From Bacteroidota bacterium (GTDB lineage Bacteria > Bacteroidota > Bacteroidia > Chitinophagales > Chitinophagaceae), in assembly GCA_018267955.1 (NCBI GenBank), contig JAFDXL010000008.1:372001-436000 (forward strand): 64,000 nt of DNA, in the 5' to 3' direction. The first letter of the stretch is position 1. Each line of letters begins with the position of its first letter. The position numbers and the translations under genes are program-made. Shown here in pieces: positions 44,372 through 52,653 of this stretch. The notes under the pieces were generated by a model. It made no database searches, had not been told where the DNA came from, and saw only the letters and a list, made by a program, of their open reading frames with translations.

Positions 44372-46048
44372 TTACCTGTTCCGTTTTGCCTGTTGCACCT
44401 TTACGAATGCTTCAAATTGCGTCAGAGTAAAACTGCTCAGATTTCTGTCTGCGGTAAGGCCGCCTTTCTGAGCAGCCAATACGCCATAATATACATCATG
44501 GTAGCCTTCAACCGCGTGTGCATCCGGATCGATCGATAACAGTACACCTTTCTCAAGAGCATATTCTATCCATCTCCAGTCAAGATCCAGCCTGCGCGGG
44601 TGCGCATTTATTTCTATCACTACATTCTGTGCGGCACATGCATCAATGATGGCTTTATGATCTAACGGATAACCCTCGCGCGATAATAGCAGTCGTCCGG
44701 TTGGGTGCCCTAATATGCTGGTGTAGGGATTGTGTATGGCAGCCATTACACGCTCCATAGCCCGTTCCTGCATCATCTTCAGATTACTGTGTACAGATGC
44801 TATCACCAGGTCGAATGTCGATAGAACCTGCGGGTTATAATCAAGGCTTCCATCACTCAATATATCGGCTTCTATACTTTTAAATATCCTGAAGGGCGCC
44901 AGTTTTTCGTTCAGTGCATTGATCTCCTGGTGTTGAGCCGCAATGCGCTCGGGGGTTAACCCATTAGCATAGTAAGCTGCCTGGGAGTGATCGCTGATTA
45001 CCAGGTATTCATAGCCTTTGTCGATAGCTGCTTTAGCCATCTGTTCCAGGGTGTTGCTGCCATCGCTCCATACACTGTGAGAGTGGATAATACTTTTGAT
45101 GTCTTCCACCTGTATCAGCTCAGGTAGTTGATTGCTGGCTGCTTTATCCAGCACATGGCGCTCTTCGCGCATAGCAGGGTGTATATAGCTAAGGTTATTA
45201 AAGCTGAATATTTGTTCTTCGCTATTAAGCGCTTCAGGTAGTTTATATTTTTCGTTGAATGTTTCAATAAAGTCTTTGCTGCCAGATGTACGGAATAGAG
45301 TAGAGTAGAAGGCTGATTCGTTGGCTACAGGATGCACTATTATTTTGGGCTGGTTGGGAGCCTGTATATGCAGCAGTTGATCTTGTTCTTCGATTGTAAT
45401 GCCTTGCGTAACGCCGAATTGTTGCTTAATGATCGATCTGTCAGTAGTTGTAATAATATCCAGGTGCTCAATCGTTGGCAATTGCCTGCGGAAAGCACCA
45501 CCAAGAGCAAAGAGCTTCCCGGGATTTACGCGTTGTAGCTGGGTTATCAGCAGGTTGGCAATATTTTCTACTTCGGCCCATAAGTGAAAGCCCATGTTAG
45601 ACCGTATAAAGGCAATGTTCTGTAATATGCTTTCCTGTGTTTTTGTGCCAAATCCTTTATAGTTCACCAAACGGTTTTCATTACAGGCATATTCCAGTTC
45701 CCCCACGCTTTCTATCGCCATCTCTTTCCATATCACAGCTATTTTCTTTGGCCCTAGTCCTTTTACCTGCATCATTTCCAGCACGCCTACAGGAGTTTTT
45801 TCCAGTATCTGCTGCAGCGCTTCCATGGTGCCGGTGTGTTGCACTTCTCTTATCTTCTGGCCAATGCTGTCCCCAAATCCCCTGATGCTGAATAGTTCCG
45901 CATCCTCCATGGCGCTGATCTCTTTGGGCAGCTTCTCAATATTATAAGCTGCAACGCCATAAGACTTTGCTTTGAAAGAATTTTCACCATGTATATCCAT
46001 CAGTTTGGATAGTAGAGAGAACTGGTCAGCTATTTCGTAGTTGGTCAT
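44372..46048 (-). CDS. PolX-family protein with degenerate polymerase site and intact PHP domain
   Basis: This 558-residue protein has helix-hairpin-helix DNA-binding segments (FSIRGFGDSIGQKI, VKGLGPKKIAVI, YKGFGTKTQ), a family X polymerase-like region (residues 155-270) and a C-terminal PHP domain. In the polymerase region GAFRRQLPTIEHLDI has His195 where the first catalytic Asp should be, and KIIVHPV lacks the third Asp. DNA synthesis is therefore unlikely. The PHP domain keeps HSHSVWSDG, ISDHSQ, NAHPRR and DPDAH metal ligands, so nuclease activity is plausible. The ATG at 46048 is preferred because a longer start would run into the cmk terminator. Confidence 0.88.
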   Translation of the reverse strand: MTNYEIADQFSLLSKLMDIHGENSFKAKSYGVAAYNIEKLPKEISAMEDAELFSIRGFGDSIGQKIREVQHTGTMEALQQILEKTPVGVLEMMQVKGLGPKKIAVIWKEMAIESVGELEYACNENRLVNYKGFGTKTQESILQNIAFIRSNMGFHLWAEVENIANLLITQLQRVNPGKLFALGGAFRRQLPTIEHLDIITTTDRSIIKQQFGVTQGITIEEQDQLLHIQAPNQPKIIVHPVANESAFYSTLFRTSGSKDFIETFNEKYKLPEALNSEEQIFSFNNLSYIHPAMREERHVLDKAASNQLPELIQVEDIKSIIHSHSVWSDGSNTLEQMAKAAIDKGYEYLVISDHSQAAYYANGLTPERIAAQHQEINALNEKLAPFRIFKSIEADILSDGSLDYNPQVLSTFDLVIASVHSNLKMMQERAMERVMAAIHNPYTSILGHPTGRLLLSREGYPLDHKAIIDACAAQNVVIEINAHPRRLDLDWRWIEYALEKGVLLSIDPDAHAVEGYHDVYYGVLAAQKGGLTADRNLSSFTLTQFEAFVKVQQAKRNR

Positions 46049-46072
46049 TTTGCAGTGCAATGTTTTATGGCA

Positions 46073-46103
46073 GGAAAAAGCCACTTTGTATCTCAAAAGT
46101 GGC
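46073..46103 (-). terminator. Terminator after cmk
   Basis: On the minus strand the stem GCCACTTT / AAAGTGGC has a short loop and is followed by TTTTT. It lies between cmk and the PolX-family gene. Confidence 0.7.
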
Positions 46104-46131
46104 AAATCAGTATCGAAAAATAAAATGAATT

Positions 46132-46827
46132 TTAGCCTTCTGTCAGCTGCGAAGAACGTTCCCTTACCCAGCCCAGAACTTTTTCTAATTGCTCTTCACG
46201 GGTCAGGCTGCTATTATCCAATACAATAGCATCATCTGCTTGTCTCAAAGGACTCACATCCCTGTTACTGTCTATATAATCCCGTAGTTCCAGGTTATGT
46301 TTTACTTCTTCCAGTGTAATGCTTGGGTTGACCTGGTATAATTCTTCAAAACGACGTTTTACCCTTACGGCAGGGTCGGCCGTCATAAATATTTTTAATT
46401 CTGCATCCGGGAATACGGTTGTGCCAATATCCCGTCCATCCATTACAATGCCTTTCTTTTTCCCAAGCTTTTTTTGCTGGGCCGTTGCAAAGGCACGTAC
46501 TTCCCTGATGGCGGCAACATCGCTAACTTTTTCGGCCACGATCATATCCCTTACCTGGTGTTCTACATTCTCATCATTCAGGAATATTTCCGATTTATGT
46601 GTGGTTTCGTTTACATGAAAATTGAGGTGAATATTGGCCAATGCATCCATTACCTCTCCGGTCTCTTTTATATCCACATTATTACGAAGCATGTACAATG
46701 TAATGGCACGGTACATGGCGCCACTGTCAATATATTGGTAACCAAGTTTTGCTGCCAGTTCTTTGGCAAGAGTGCTTTTGCCACAGGAAGAATACCCATC
46801 GATCGCTATGATAATCTTATGCCTCAT
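46132..46827 (-). CDS. cmk: Cytidylate kinase
   Basis: Cmk phosphorylates CMP and dCMP with ATP. The 231-residue protein has the P-loop DGYSSCGKSTLAKEL, the YIDSGAMYRAIT substrate segment, and VMDGRDIGTTVFPDAELKIF. RDYIDSNRDVSPLRQADDA belongs to the C-terminal lid region. I chose the ATG at 46827, which puts the P-loop at the usual position. The longer frame to 46866 adds 13 residues without family resemblance. Confidence 0.95.
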   Translation of the reverse strand: MRHKIIIAIDGYSSCGKSTLAKELAAKLGYQYIDSGAMYRAITLYMLRNNVDIKETGEVMDALANIHLNFHVNETTHKSEIFLNDENVEHQVRDMIVAEKVSDVAAIREVRAFATAQQKKLGKKKGIVMDGRDIGTTVFPDAELKIFMTADPAVRVKRRFEELYQVNPSITLEEVKHNLELRDYIDSNRDVSPLRQADDAIVLDNSSLTREEQLEKVLGWVRERSSQLTEG

Positions 46828-46921
46828 CAAGGCAAATTTCCGCCTTATAAACGGTAAAAAAAACATTGAAGATTATTTTTAAAACATTTATATTATTGAA
46901 GATTAGCTAATATTCAGAGTG

Positions 46922-47464
46922 ATGAATAACAACTATTTATTTACGTCTTCGCGATTGGGTTTCAGGGAATGGAACGATGATGATGTTGATCCGATGACAC
47001 TGACTAATAATGATCCTGATGTGATGAAGTACTTTCCTTCTACTCAGATCGGTGCGCAAACAGAAGCTTTTATCAGGCGTATGCAAAATCAGTTCGAAGA
47101 AAGAGGGTATTGCTACTTCGCGGTAGATACTTTGCAGGATAATAAATTTATCGGGTTCATTGGTCTTTCATTTCAGACCTTCAAAGCTTCATTCACTCCC
47201 TGCATCGACATTGGCTGGCGGTTGGCTAATGATGCTTGGGGTAATGGCTACGCTACAGAAGGTGCATTGCGTTGTCTGCAATATGGTTTTGATTTGCCGG
47301 GTGTTGAAGAGATATATTCTATGGCGCCTAAAGTCAATGAGCCTTCTATAAACGTCATGCAGAAGATAGGAATGCATTATGTTTCAGACTTTAAACATCC
47401 GTTATTAGTTAAACATCCTCAATTGGAAGATTGTATCTTGTATAAAATTCAAAAGCCCCGCTAA
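46922..47464 (+). CDS. GNAT-family acetyltransferase, RimJ/RimL-like
   Basis: This 180-residue protein has the GNAT fold of the RimJ/RimL type, which moves acetyl from acetyl-CoA to protein N-termini or small amines. Visible are LGFREWNDDDVDPM, then FIGFIGLSFQ, IGWRLANDAWGNGYATEGA for acetyl-CoA binding, and VNEPSINVMQKIGM. The substrate is unknown. I chose the ATG at 46922 rather than the in-frame GTG one codon earlier. It ends in a bidirectional terminator shared with the dipeptidase gene. Confidence 0.88.
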   Translation: MNNNYLFTSSRLGFREWNDDDVDPMTLTNNDPDVMKYFPSTQIGAQTEAFIRRMQNQFEERGYCYFAVDTLQDNKFIGFIGLSFQTFKASFTPCIDIGWRLANDAWGNGYATEGALRCLQYGFDLPGVEEIYSMAPKVNEPSINVMQKIGMHYVSDFKHPLLVKHPQLEDCILYKIQKPR

Positions 47465-47476
47465 TCGGGGCTTTTG
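47450..47476. terminator. Bidirectional terminator between acetyltransferase and dipeptidase genes
   Basis: The 11-bp stem CAAAAGCCCCG / CGGGGCTTTTG has loop CTAAT and overlaps the end of the acetyltransferase coding region. Confidence 0.8.
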
Positions 47477-47493
47477 AATGAGAATATCAGGAA

Positions 47494-48867
47494 TTAGTTC
47501 TTGCTCATTTCCGCATAATATTTGTGGAAGTAAGGCAGCGTTTCTATTCCTTTGAAATAGTTGAACACATCATATTTCTCATTGGGTGAGTGGATGTTGT
47601 CATTGTCCAGTCCAAAGCCCATTAATACAGTTTTCAATCCCAGTATTTTTTCGAACAGCGCGATGATAGGGATGCTTCCACCGCCGCGTGTAGGTATTGG
47701 GTCTTTACCAAATGATGTTTTGATTGCTTCTGCGGCAGCTTTATATGCTACAGAGTCTGTTGGAGTTACAACTGGCTCACCACCATGGTGTGCAGTAACC
47801 GTAACTTTTACGTAATCAGGAGCAATGCTTTCAAAATGTTTTTGGAACATAGCAGCTATCTCATCAGAGCTCTGATCCGGAACCAGGCGCATAGATATTT
47901 TAGCATTCGCTTTTGACGGCAATACGGTTTTAGCACCTTCACCTGTATAGCCACCCCAAATGCCGTTTACATCCAAAGTTGGGCGTATGCCTGTGCGTTC
48001 CAATGTAGTATATCCTTTTTCACCCCAAACTTCGTTAACACCAAGGTCTTTTTTGTATTCATTCAGGTCAAATGGCGCATTGTTCAGCGCTTTGCGGTCA
48101 GCATCGCTCAGGTTTTGCACTTTATCATAGAATGCTGGAATGGTGATGTGGTTATTCTCGTCGTGCAGCGAAGCGATCATTTTGCAAAGAATATTGATCG
48201 GGTTGGCTACAGCGCCACCGTACACACCGCTGTGCAGGTCGCGGTTAGGGCCTACTACTTCTACTTCCATGTAAGCCAGTCCGCGCAGGCCTGTTTCCAG
48301 TGATGGATGTTCCATGCTGATCATAGAGGTATCAGATACCAGTACGATATCAGCCTTCAGTTTTTCCTTATTGCTTTCTAGGAATTTGCCAAGGTTAGAT
48401 GAACCCACTTCTTCCTCTCCTTCTATCATGAATTTGATGTTGCAGGGAAGCGTATTGGTTTTCACCATCACTTCCAGCGCCTTCACATGCATAAACATCT
48501 GTCCTTTATCATCACAAGCGCCGCGTGCGTATATCTTTTCGTCTTTTATCACCGGTTCAAAGGGGCCGCTGTGCCATAATTCCAGCGGATCAGGTGGCTG
48601 CACATCATAGTGGCCATATACCAGTACTGTAGGCAGCGACGGGTCTATCATTTTTTCGCCATATACGATTGGGTGTCCGTCAGTAGGGCATATTTCTGCT
48701 TTGTCGCAGCCGGCTTTCAGCAGGTTCTCTTTAACTGCATCGGCGCAGCGCGAAACATCGCCTTTGTACTTGCTGTCTGCACTTACAGATGGTATGCGCA
48801 GCAGGTCCAGTAATTCATCCAGGAAGCGTTGCTTATTTGATGTGAGGTATTCGTTCCAAACTTGCAT
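47494..48867 (-). CDS. M20-family dipeptidase
   Basis: This 457-residue cytoplasmic metallopeptidase of the M20/M25/M40 family probably cleaves dipeptides. The first metal-ligand motif VYGHYDVQPPDP lies near residue 80. GACDDKGQ supplies the bridging Asp, and MIEGEEEVGSSN carries the catalytic Glu. Further ligands lie in LVSDTSM. A central dimerisation domain precedes the late SIPIIALFE. The ATG at 48867 is firm, because the longer frame starts at a TTG within the -7 box. Confidence 0.9.
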   Translation of the reverse strand: MQVWNEYLTSNKQRFLDELLDLLRIPSVSADSKYKGDVSRCADAVKENLLKAGCDKAEICPTDGHPIVYGEKMIDPSLPTVLVYGHYDVQPPDPLELWHSGPFEPVIKDEKIYARGACDDKGQMFMHVKALEVMVKTNTLPCNIKFMIEGEEEVGSSNLGKFLESNKEKLKADIVLVSDTSMISMEHPSLETGLRGLAYMEVEVVGPNRDLHSGVYGGAVANPINILCKMIASLHDENNHITIPAFYDKVQNLSDADRKALNNAPFDLNEYKKDLGVNEVWGEKGYTTLERTGIRPTLDVNGIWGGYTGEGAKTVLPSKANAKISMRLVPDQSSDEIAAMFQKHFESIAPDYVKVTVTAHHGGEPVVTPTDSVAYKAAAEAIKTSFGKDPIPTRGGGSIPIIALFEKILGLKTVLMGFGLDNDNIHSPNEKYDVFNYFKGIETLPYFHKYYAEMSKN

Positions 48868-48885
48868 TTCTAAAAATTTAGGTCT

Positions 48886-48893
48886 CAAATGTA
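48886..48893 (-). promoter_or_regulatory. -7 promoter box of the dipeptidase gene
   Basis: The minus strand reads TACATTTG. A TTG lies 20 nt further upstream, which fits a -33 element. The box ends 18 nt before the ATG. Confidence 0.65.
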
Positions 48894-49027
48894 GTCAATT
48901 CATAAAACAGCCTCAACAAGCATTTACAAATCCCCTGTTAAATCCCTATAAATAGCGTTGGGTGGCATGGTTTTTAAATCGGATTAAGTATATAAAACTG
49001 ATCTTAAATCTTATAAAAACACAGGTT

Positions 49028-49258
49028 ATGACAACACGAAACTGGGTATTGTTGGGATTGTGCGTTACTGCCGCAGCAGGCGTAGCCGCACTGTTTACAA
49101 CAGAACAAGGCAAAAAGGTTCGCAACAATCTTTCTGACTCTCTGTCCGACTGGTCGGATAAGCTCACAAAATTTGCAAAAAGTAACGGCGACGGGCTGGC
49201 AATGGCGGCAAATGACGTTAAGTCAAACGCAGCAAGGCATTTAAAGAACCTGCCATAG
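49028..49258 (+). CDS. Small YtxH-like membrane-anchored protein
   Basis: This 76-residue protein has one hydrophobic segment (NWVLLGLCVTAAAGVAALF) followed by an amphipathic region (GKKVRNNLSDSLSDWSDKLTKF). This is the pattern of YtxH-type general stress proteins, whose exact function is unknown. I chose the ATG at 49028 because the upstream part of the longer frame (MAWFLNRIKYIKLIL) overlaps the promoter region. A hairpin follows directly. Confidence 0.65.
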   Translation: MTTRNWVLLGLCVTAAAGVAALFTTEQGKKVRNNLSDSLSDWSDKLTKFAKSNGDGLAMAANDVKSNAARHLKNLP

Positions 49259-49266
49259 CAGGACAC

Positions 49267-49294
49267 GAAGGGCCGGGTGAAAATCCGGCCCTTC
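49267..49294. terminator. Hairpin terminator after the YtxH-like gene
   Basis: A perfect 10-bp stem GAAGGGCCGG / CCGGCCCTTC encloses GTGAAAAT. The downstream side is AT-rich, with only a weak T-run. Confidence 0.65.
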
Positions 49295-49349
49295 ATATTT
49301 ATTATTATTTAAATTTTAAAACGAAATTGCCAAATTATTTATTTTCGAC

Positions 49350-49357
49350 TAACTTTG
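49350..49357 (+). promoter_or_regulatory. -7 promoter box of queA
   Basis: TAACTTTG is preceded by TTG at 49327-49329 with a 20-nt spacer, so both Bacteroidota promoter elements are present. Confidence 0.7.
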
Positions 49358-49383
49358 CACACTTTTAAAGTTGTCTGCCATAT

Positions 49384-50433
49384 ATGAAGTTGTCGCAATT
49401 TAAATTTGACTTACCTCTAAATCTTATCGCACAGCATCCTGCAAAGACTAGGGAAGAAAGTAGGTTAATGGTTATCCACCGCGACTCTGGTAAGATCGAG
49501 CATAAGACCTTCCGCGATATTATCGACTATTTTGATGATAAGGACGTAATGGTCGTTAACAATACCAAAGTATTTCCTGCAAGGCTTTACGGCCGTAAAG
49601 AGAAGACCGGAGCCAAAATAGAAGTGTTCCTGCTTCGCGAACTCAACAAGCCAAACCGTTTATGGGATGTTATAGTAGACCCCGCACGTAAGATACGCGT
49701 GGGCAATAAGCTATACTTCGGCGATAATGACGAGTTGGTGGCAGAAGTTATTGATAACACTACCTCCCGTGGCCGTACTATCCGTTTCCTCTTTGATGGC
49801 GACGAAGAAGCTTTCAAAAAGATACTGGATACTTTGGGCGAAACTCCGCTGCCAAAGTACATCAAAAGAAAGCCGGAAGAAGAAGACAGGGAACGTTACC
49901 AGACCGTTTATGCCAAGTACGAAGGTGCAGTTGCAGCTCCTACAGCTGGTCTGCACTTCAGTCGCGAACTCATTAAGCGCCTGGAGATCAAGGGTGTAAA
50001 TTTCGCTGAAGCAACCTTGCACACAGGTTTAGGCACCTTCCGCCCAATAGAAGTAGAAGATCTTTCCAAACATAAAATGGATGCGGAATATTTCCGTGTA
50101 GATGAGTTCGCTACCAAAATAGTGAACAAAGCCAAGCTGGACCATCGCAAAATATGCTCTGTTGGTACTACTACCATGCGTGCGCTGGAAAGCTCTGTTA
50201 CAGCACAGGGGCTGCTGAAAGCAGAAGAGGGCTGGACAAACTTGTTCATCCACCCGCCGTATGATTTTTCTATAGCTAATTCACTGGTTACCAACTTCCA
50301 CCTGCCTAAGACAAGCCTTCTGATAATGGTTTGTGCATTTGCAGGCTACGAACTTACAATGGAAGCTTACAATACAGCTATCAAAGAAAAATACCGCTTC
50401 TTCAGCTACGGCGATGCCATGTTAGTATTATAA
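49384..50433 (+). CDS. queA: S-adenosylmethionine:tRNA ribosyltransferase-isomerase
   Basis: QueA moves the ribose part of SAM onto 7-aminomethyl-deazaguanine in tRNA, making epoxyqueuosine. The 349-residue length is normal. Family segments include [33 protein letters not shown], and [25 protein letters not shown] and [17 protein letters not shown] are also typical. No other queuosine gene is adjacent. The transcript likely ends at a strong hairpin just after the gene. Confidence 0.96.
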   Translation: MKLSQFKFDLPLNLIAQHPAKTREESRLMVIHRDSGKIEHKTFRDIIDYFDDKDVMVVNNTKVFPARLYGRKEKTGAKIEVFLLRELNKPNRLWDVIVDPARKIRVGNKLYFGDNDELVAEVIDNTTSRGRTIRFLFDGDEEAFKKILDTLGETPLPKYIKRKPEEEDRERYQTVYAKYEGAVAAPTAGLHFSRELIKRLEIKGVNFAEATLHTGLGTFRPIEVEDLSKHKMDAEYFRVDEFATKIVNKAKLDHRKICSVGTTTMRALESSVTAQGLLKAEEGWTNLFIHPPYDFSIANSLVTNFHLPKTSLLIMVCAFAGYELTMEAYNTAIKEKYRFFSYGDAMLVL

Positions 50434-50455
50434 TAATTCACGATAATAAAGTTTT

Positions 50456-50498
50456 ATACAACAGCGTACGTATCATATCGTACGCTGTTGTATTTTTG
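50456..50498 (+). terminator. Terminator after queA, fused to the gmhA promoter
   Basis: A perfect 15-bp stem ATACAACAGCGTACG / CGTACGCTGTTGTAT encloses TATCATAT and is followed by TTTTTGGG. The T-tract with the last stem bases forms the -7 box at 50491-50498. Confidence 0.8.
50491..50498 (+). promoter_or_regulatory. -7 promoter box of gmhA, inside terminator tail
   Basis: TATTTTTG is an exact TAnnTTTG match ending 5 nt before the gmhA ATG. It overlaps the 3' arm and T-tract of the queA terminator. Confidence 0.5.
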
Positions 50499-50503
50499 GG
50501 TAT

Positions 50504-51079
50504 ATGCAGCAAAAGATCAGGGCTATTTTACAAGAGTCGATAAATGTTAAAAGCAAGTTGTTAGAGGATGCTGTTTTGATGCAAACCATCGAACAGGTAG
50601 TAGAGGCAATAATAGATGCTTTCAATGCAGGTAACAAAGTACTGTTTTGCGGCAATGGCGGCAGCGCGGCTGATGCGCAGCACCTTGCAGCAGAGTTTAG
50701 CGGCAGGTTCTATACCGACCGCAATCCATTGCCGTCCGAAGCACTCCACTGTAATACTTCCTATTTAACTGCCGTAGCAAACGATTATGGCTACGAGTTC
50801 GTATATAGCAGGATAGTAAAAGGTACAGGCAAGCCGGGTGATGTGATAGTAGGGCTAAGTACATCAGGTAACTCAGCTAATATTACACTGGCATTACAGA
50901 CTGCCCGCGAAATTGGTATGAAAACTGTAGGATTTACAGGAGAAGGCGGTGGTAAAATGAAGGATTGGTGCGATTTTTTAATAGCTGTTCCTAGCAAGGA
51001 CACGCCAAGGATACAGGAAAGCCATATCACGATCGGACATATTATCTGCCAGTTAGTAGAAGAAAGATTATTTATTTAA
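50504..51079 (+). CDS. gmhA: Sedoheptulose-7-phosphate isomerase
   Basis: GmhA converts sedoheptulose 7-phosphate to D-glycero-D-manno-heptose 7-phosphate, the first step of heptose synthesis for lipopolysaccharide. The 191-residue SIS-domain protein shows FCGNGGSAADAQHLAAEFSG, then GLSTSGNSANI for phosphate binding, and QESHITIGHIICQLVE with the catalytic histidine region. The next gene, 14 bp downstream, encodes the matching phosphatase, which supports the pathway assignment. Confidence 0.92.
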   Translation: MQQKIRAILQESINVKSKLLEDAVLMQTIEQVVEAIIDAFNAGNKVLFCGNGGSAADAQHLAAEFSGRFYTDRNPLPSEALHCNTSYLTAVANDYGYEFVYSRIVKGTGKPGDVIVGLSTSGNSANITLALQTAREIGMKTVGFTGEGGGKMKDWCDFLIAVPSKDTPRIQESHITIGHIICQLVEERLFI

Positions 51080-51093
51080 AACACAAAGACGAA

Positions 51094-51672
51094 ATGAGCG
51101 CGTTTAGTATTCCGGCACCTATAGATAGAAGCTGGACCCTGTTCCTGGACAGGGATGGGGTGATCAATGTGGAGAATGTAGGGTCTTACATTACCGATTG
51201 GAATGATTTTAAATTTTGTGATGGTACGTTGCCTGCACTTCGTAAGCTGAATGAAGTGTTTGGGCGTATTGTGGTGGTTACCAATCAGCGTGGGGTAGGG
51301 AAGGGTGTGATGTCTAAAGATGTGATGAAAGAGATACATGCTAACATGATTAATAGTGTAGTTGACGAAGGTGGCCGTATTGACAAGGTATATGCGTGCA
51401 CTGCAGTAGACGATGCAGATCATAACCGTAAACCCAATACCGGTATGGCCATGCAGGCCAAAGAAGATTTTCCCGAAATCGATTTTCAACGCAGTGTAAT
51501 GGTAGGTAATAGTGTTTCAGACATGGAGTTTGGTAAACGCCTTGCTATGCATACCGTTTTCCTCACTACCAAATACGAGCCGTTTGCATTACCGCACGAT
51601 CTTATTGATGAGCAATATGCATCGCTACAGGTATGGGCAGAACAGTTAAAACCTGCACTAATCGCTGGATAG
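51094..51672 (+). CDS. gmhB: HAD-IIIA phosphatase, heptose-bisphosphate phosphatase (GmhB)-like
   Basis: This 192-residue HAD-superfamily phosphatase has motif I LFLDRDGVINVE (nucleophile Asp), motif II VVVTNQRGVGKG, the lysine motif HNRKPNTGM and motif IV VMVGNSVSDMEFG. It lies 14 bp after gmhA, so it most likely removes the C7 phosphate of heptose 1,7-bisphosphate. The zinc-binding loop of typical GmhB (CxH...CxC before RKP) is missing, with only one Cys (VYACTAVDDADHN). The substrate could therefore differ. A terminator follows. Confidence 0.8.
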   Translation: MSAFSIPAPIDRSWTLFLDRDGVINVENVGSYITDWNDFKFCDGTLPALRKLNEVFGRIVVVTNQRGVGKGVMSKDVMKEIHANMINSVVDEGGRIDKVYACTAVDDADHNRKPNTGMAMQAKEDFPEIDFQRSVMVGNSVSDMEFGKRLAMHTVFLTTKYEPFALPHDLIDEQYASLQVWAEQLKPALIAG

Positions 51673-51701
51673 CAATTAGTTATGTTTCTAGAAACTTACT
51701 T

Positions 51702-51729
51702 GAGGTGCTTTTATCAGCACCTCTTTTTA
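51702..51729 (+). terminator. Terminator after gmhB
   Basis: The 7-bp stem GAGGTGC / GCACCTC encloses TTTTATCA and is followed by five T. Confidence 0.85.
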
Positions 51730-51837
51730 TATGTATTTATAGGCATCCCGATCGACTTTAATCCTCTTTTTAATGCCATTTTTCACAGATTAGGGATTTT
51801 TTGCACGAAAATTTGTTATAAAATAAAAACTTTTCTT

Positions 51838-51845
51838 TACCTTTG
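51838..51845 (+). promoter_or_regulatory. -7 promoter box of the infA-rplQ operon
   Basis: TACCTTTG is an exact match, with a TTTG 22 nt upstream (51812-51815) as a possible -33 element. It lies 14 nt before the infA ATG. Confidence 0.65.
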
Positions 51846-51859
51846 CAGTCCTTTTAAAT

Positions 51860-52078
51860 ATGGCTAAACAGTCCTTAATCAAACAAGACGGTACTATTGT
51901 AGAAGCATTATCAAACGCTATGTTCAGGGTACGTCTCGAAAATGGGCACGAAATATTAGCTACCATATCTGGTAAAATGCGGATGCACTACATACGTATT
52001 CTGCCGGGAGATAAGGTAGGTGTAGAGATGAGTCCTTATGATTTAAGCCGTGGCCGTATTATATATAGGTATAAATAA
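51860..52078 (+). CDS. infA: Translation initiation factor IF-1
   Basis: This 72-residue single S1/OB-fold protein occupies the ribosomal A site during initiation. It starts [20 protein letters not shown] and contains [20 protein letters not shown] and [22 protein letters not shown], the standard family sequence. It opens the alpha-operon run of this genome directly behind its own promoter. The spc-operon genes (secY and others) are not upstream; gmhB is. Confidence 0.97.
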   Translation: MAKQSLIKQDGTIVEALSNAMFRVRLENGHEILATISGKMRMHYIRILPGDKVGVEMSPYDLSRGRIIYRYK

Positions 52079-52104
52079 AATTTTAAATAAATTAACCAAC
52101 TGTC

Positions 52105-52221
52105 ATGAAGGTTAGAGCAGCTATAAAAAAGCGTAGTGCTGATTGCAAGATTGTTCGTCGTAAAGGTAAACTGTACGTGATCAACAAAAAGAATCCTCGT
52201 TTTAAACAACGCCAGGGATAA
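52105..52221 (+). CDS. rpmJ: 50S ribosomal protein L36, zinc-free type
   Basis: This 38-residue protein reads [20 protein letters not shown] and ends [12 protein letters not shown]. It is the standard L36 sequence except that only one of the three cysteines and none of the zinc-binding histidine remains. This is the C-minus form usual in Bacteroidota. It lies 26 bp after infA. Confidence 0.95.
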   Translation: MKVRAAIKKRSADCKIVRRKGKLYVINKKNPRFKQRQG

Positions 52222-52267
52222 TATTAATTAGAAATTAGTTTTTAGAAATTAAAATTTATAAAAATAC

Positions 52268-52648
52268 ATGGCTCGTATAGCTGGTATAGACCTTCCAAAG
52301 AACAAGCGTGGTGAGATAGCGCTCACATATATCTACGGTATCGGCCGTAGCACTGCTCAGTACATCCTCGACAAATCAGGCATTTCTTATGATAAGAAAG
52401 CTATGGAGTGGAACGATGATGAGCAAGCGTCTATCCGTAACATCATAAGCAGTGAGTTTAAAGTGGAAGGCCAGTTGCGTTCAGAAGTTCAGATGAACAT
52501 CAAACGCCTGATGGATATTGCATGTTATCGCGGCGTACGTCACCGTAAAGGTTTGCCTCTGCGTGGTCAGCGTACTCGTACCAACAGCCGTACCCGTAAA
52601 GGTAAGCGCAAAACTGTTGCAGGTAAAAAGAAAGCACCTAAGAAATAA
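52268..52648 (+). CDS. rpsM: 30S ribosomal protein S13
   Basis: S13 sits at the head of the small subunit and contacts the large subunit and tRNA. The 126-residue protein starts [20 protein letters not shown] and carries the helix-two-turns-helix [14 protein letters not shown]. The basic C-terminal tail has [25 protein letters not shown]. The length is normal. The gap downstream to rpsK is about 105 bp and contains a folded RNA element (52654-52730). Confidence 0.98.
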   Translation: MARIAGIDLPKNKRGEIALTYIYGIGRSTAQYILDKSGISYDKKAMEWNDDEQASIRNIISSEFKVEGQLRSEVQMNIKRLMDIACYRGVRHRKGLPLRGQRTRTNSRTRKGKRKTVAGKKKAPKK

Positions 52649-52653
52649 TCTTA

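Noticed and set aside
52222-52267. Direct repeat TTAGAAATTA twice between rpmJ and rpsM
   Set aside because: It is short and AT-rich; chance or simple slippage explains it.
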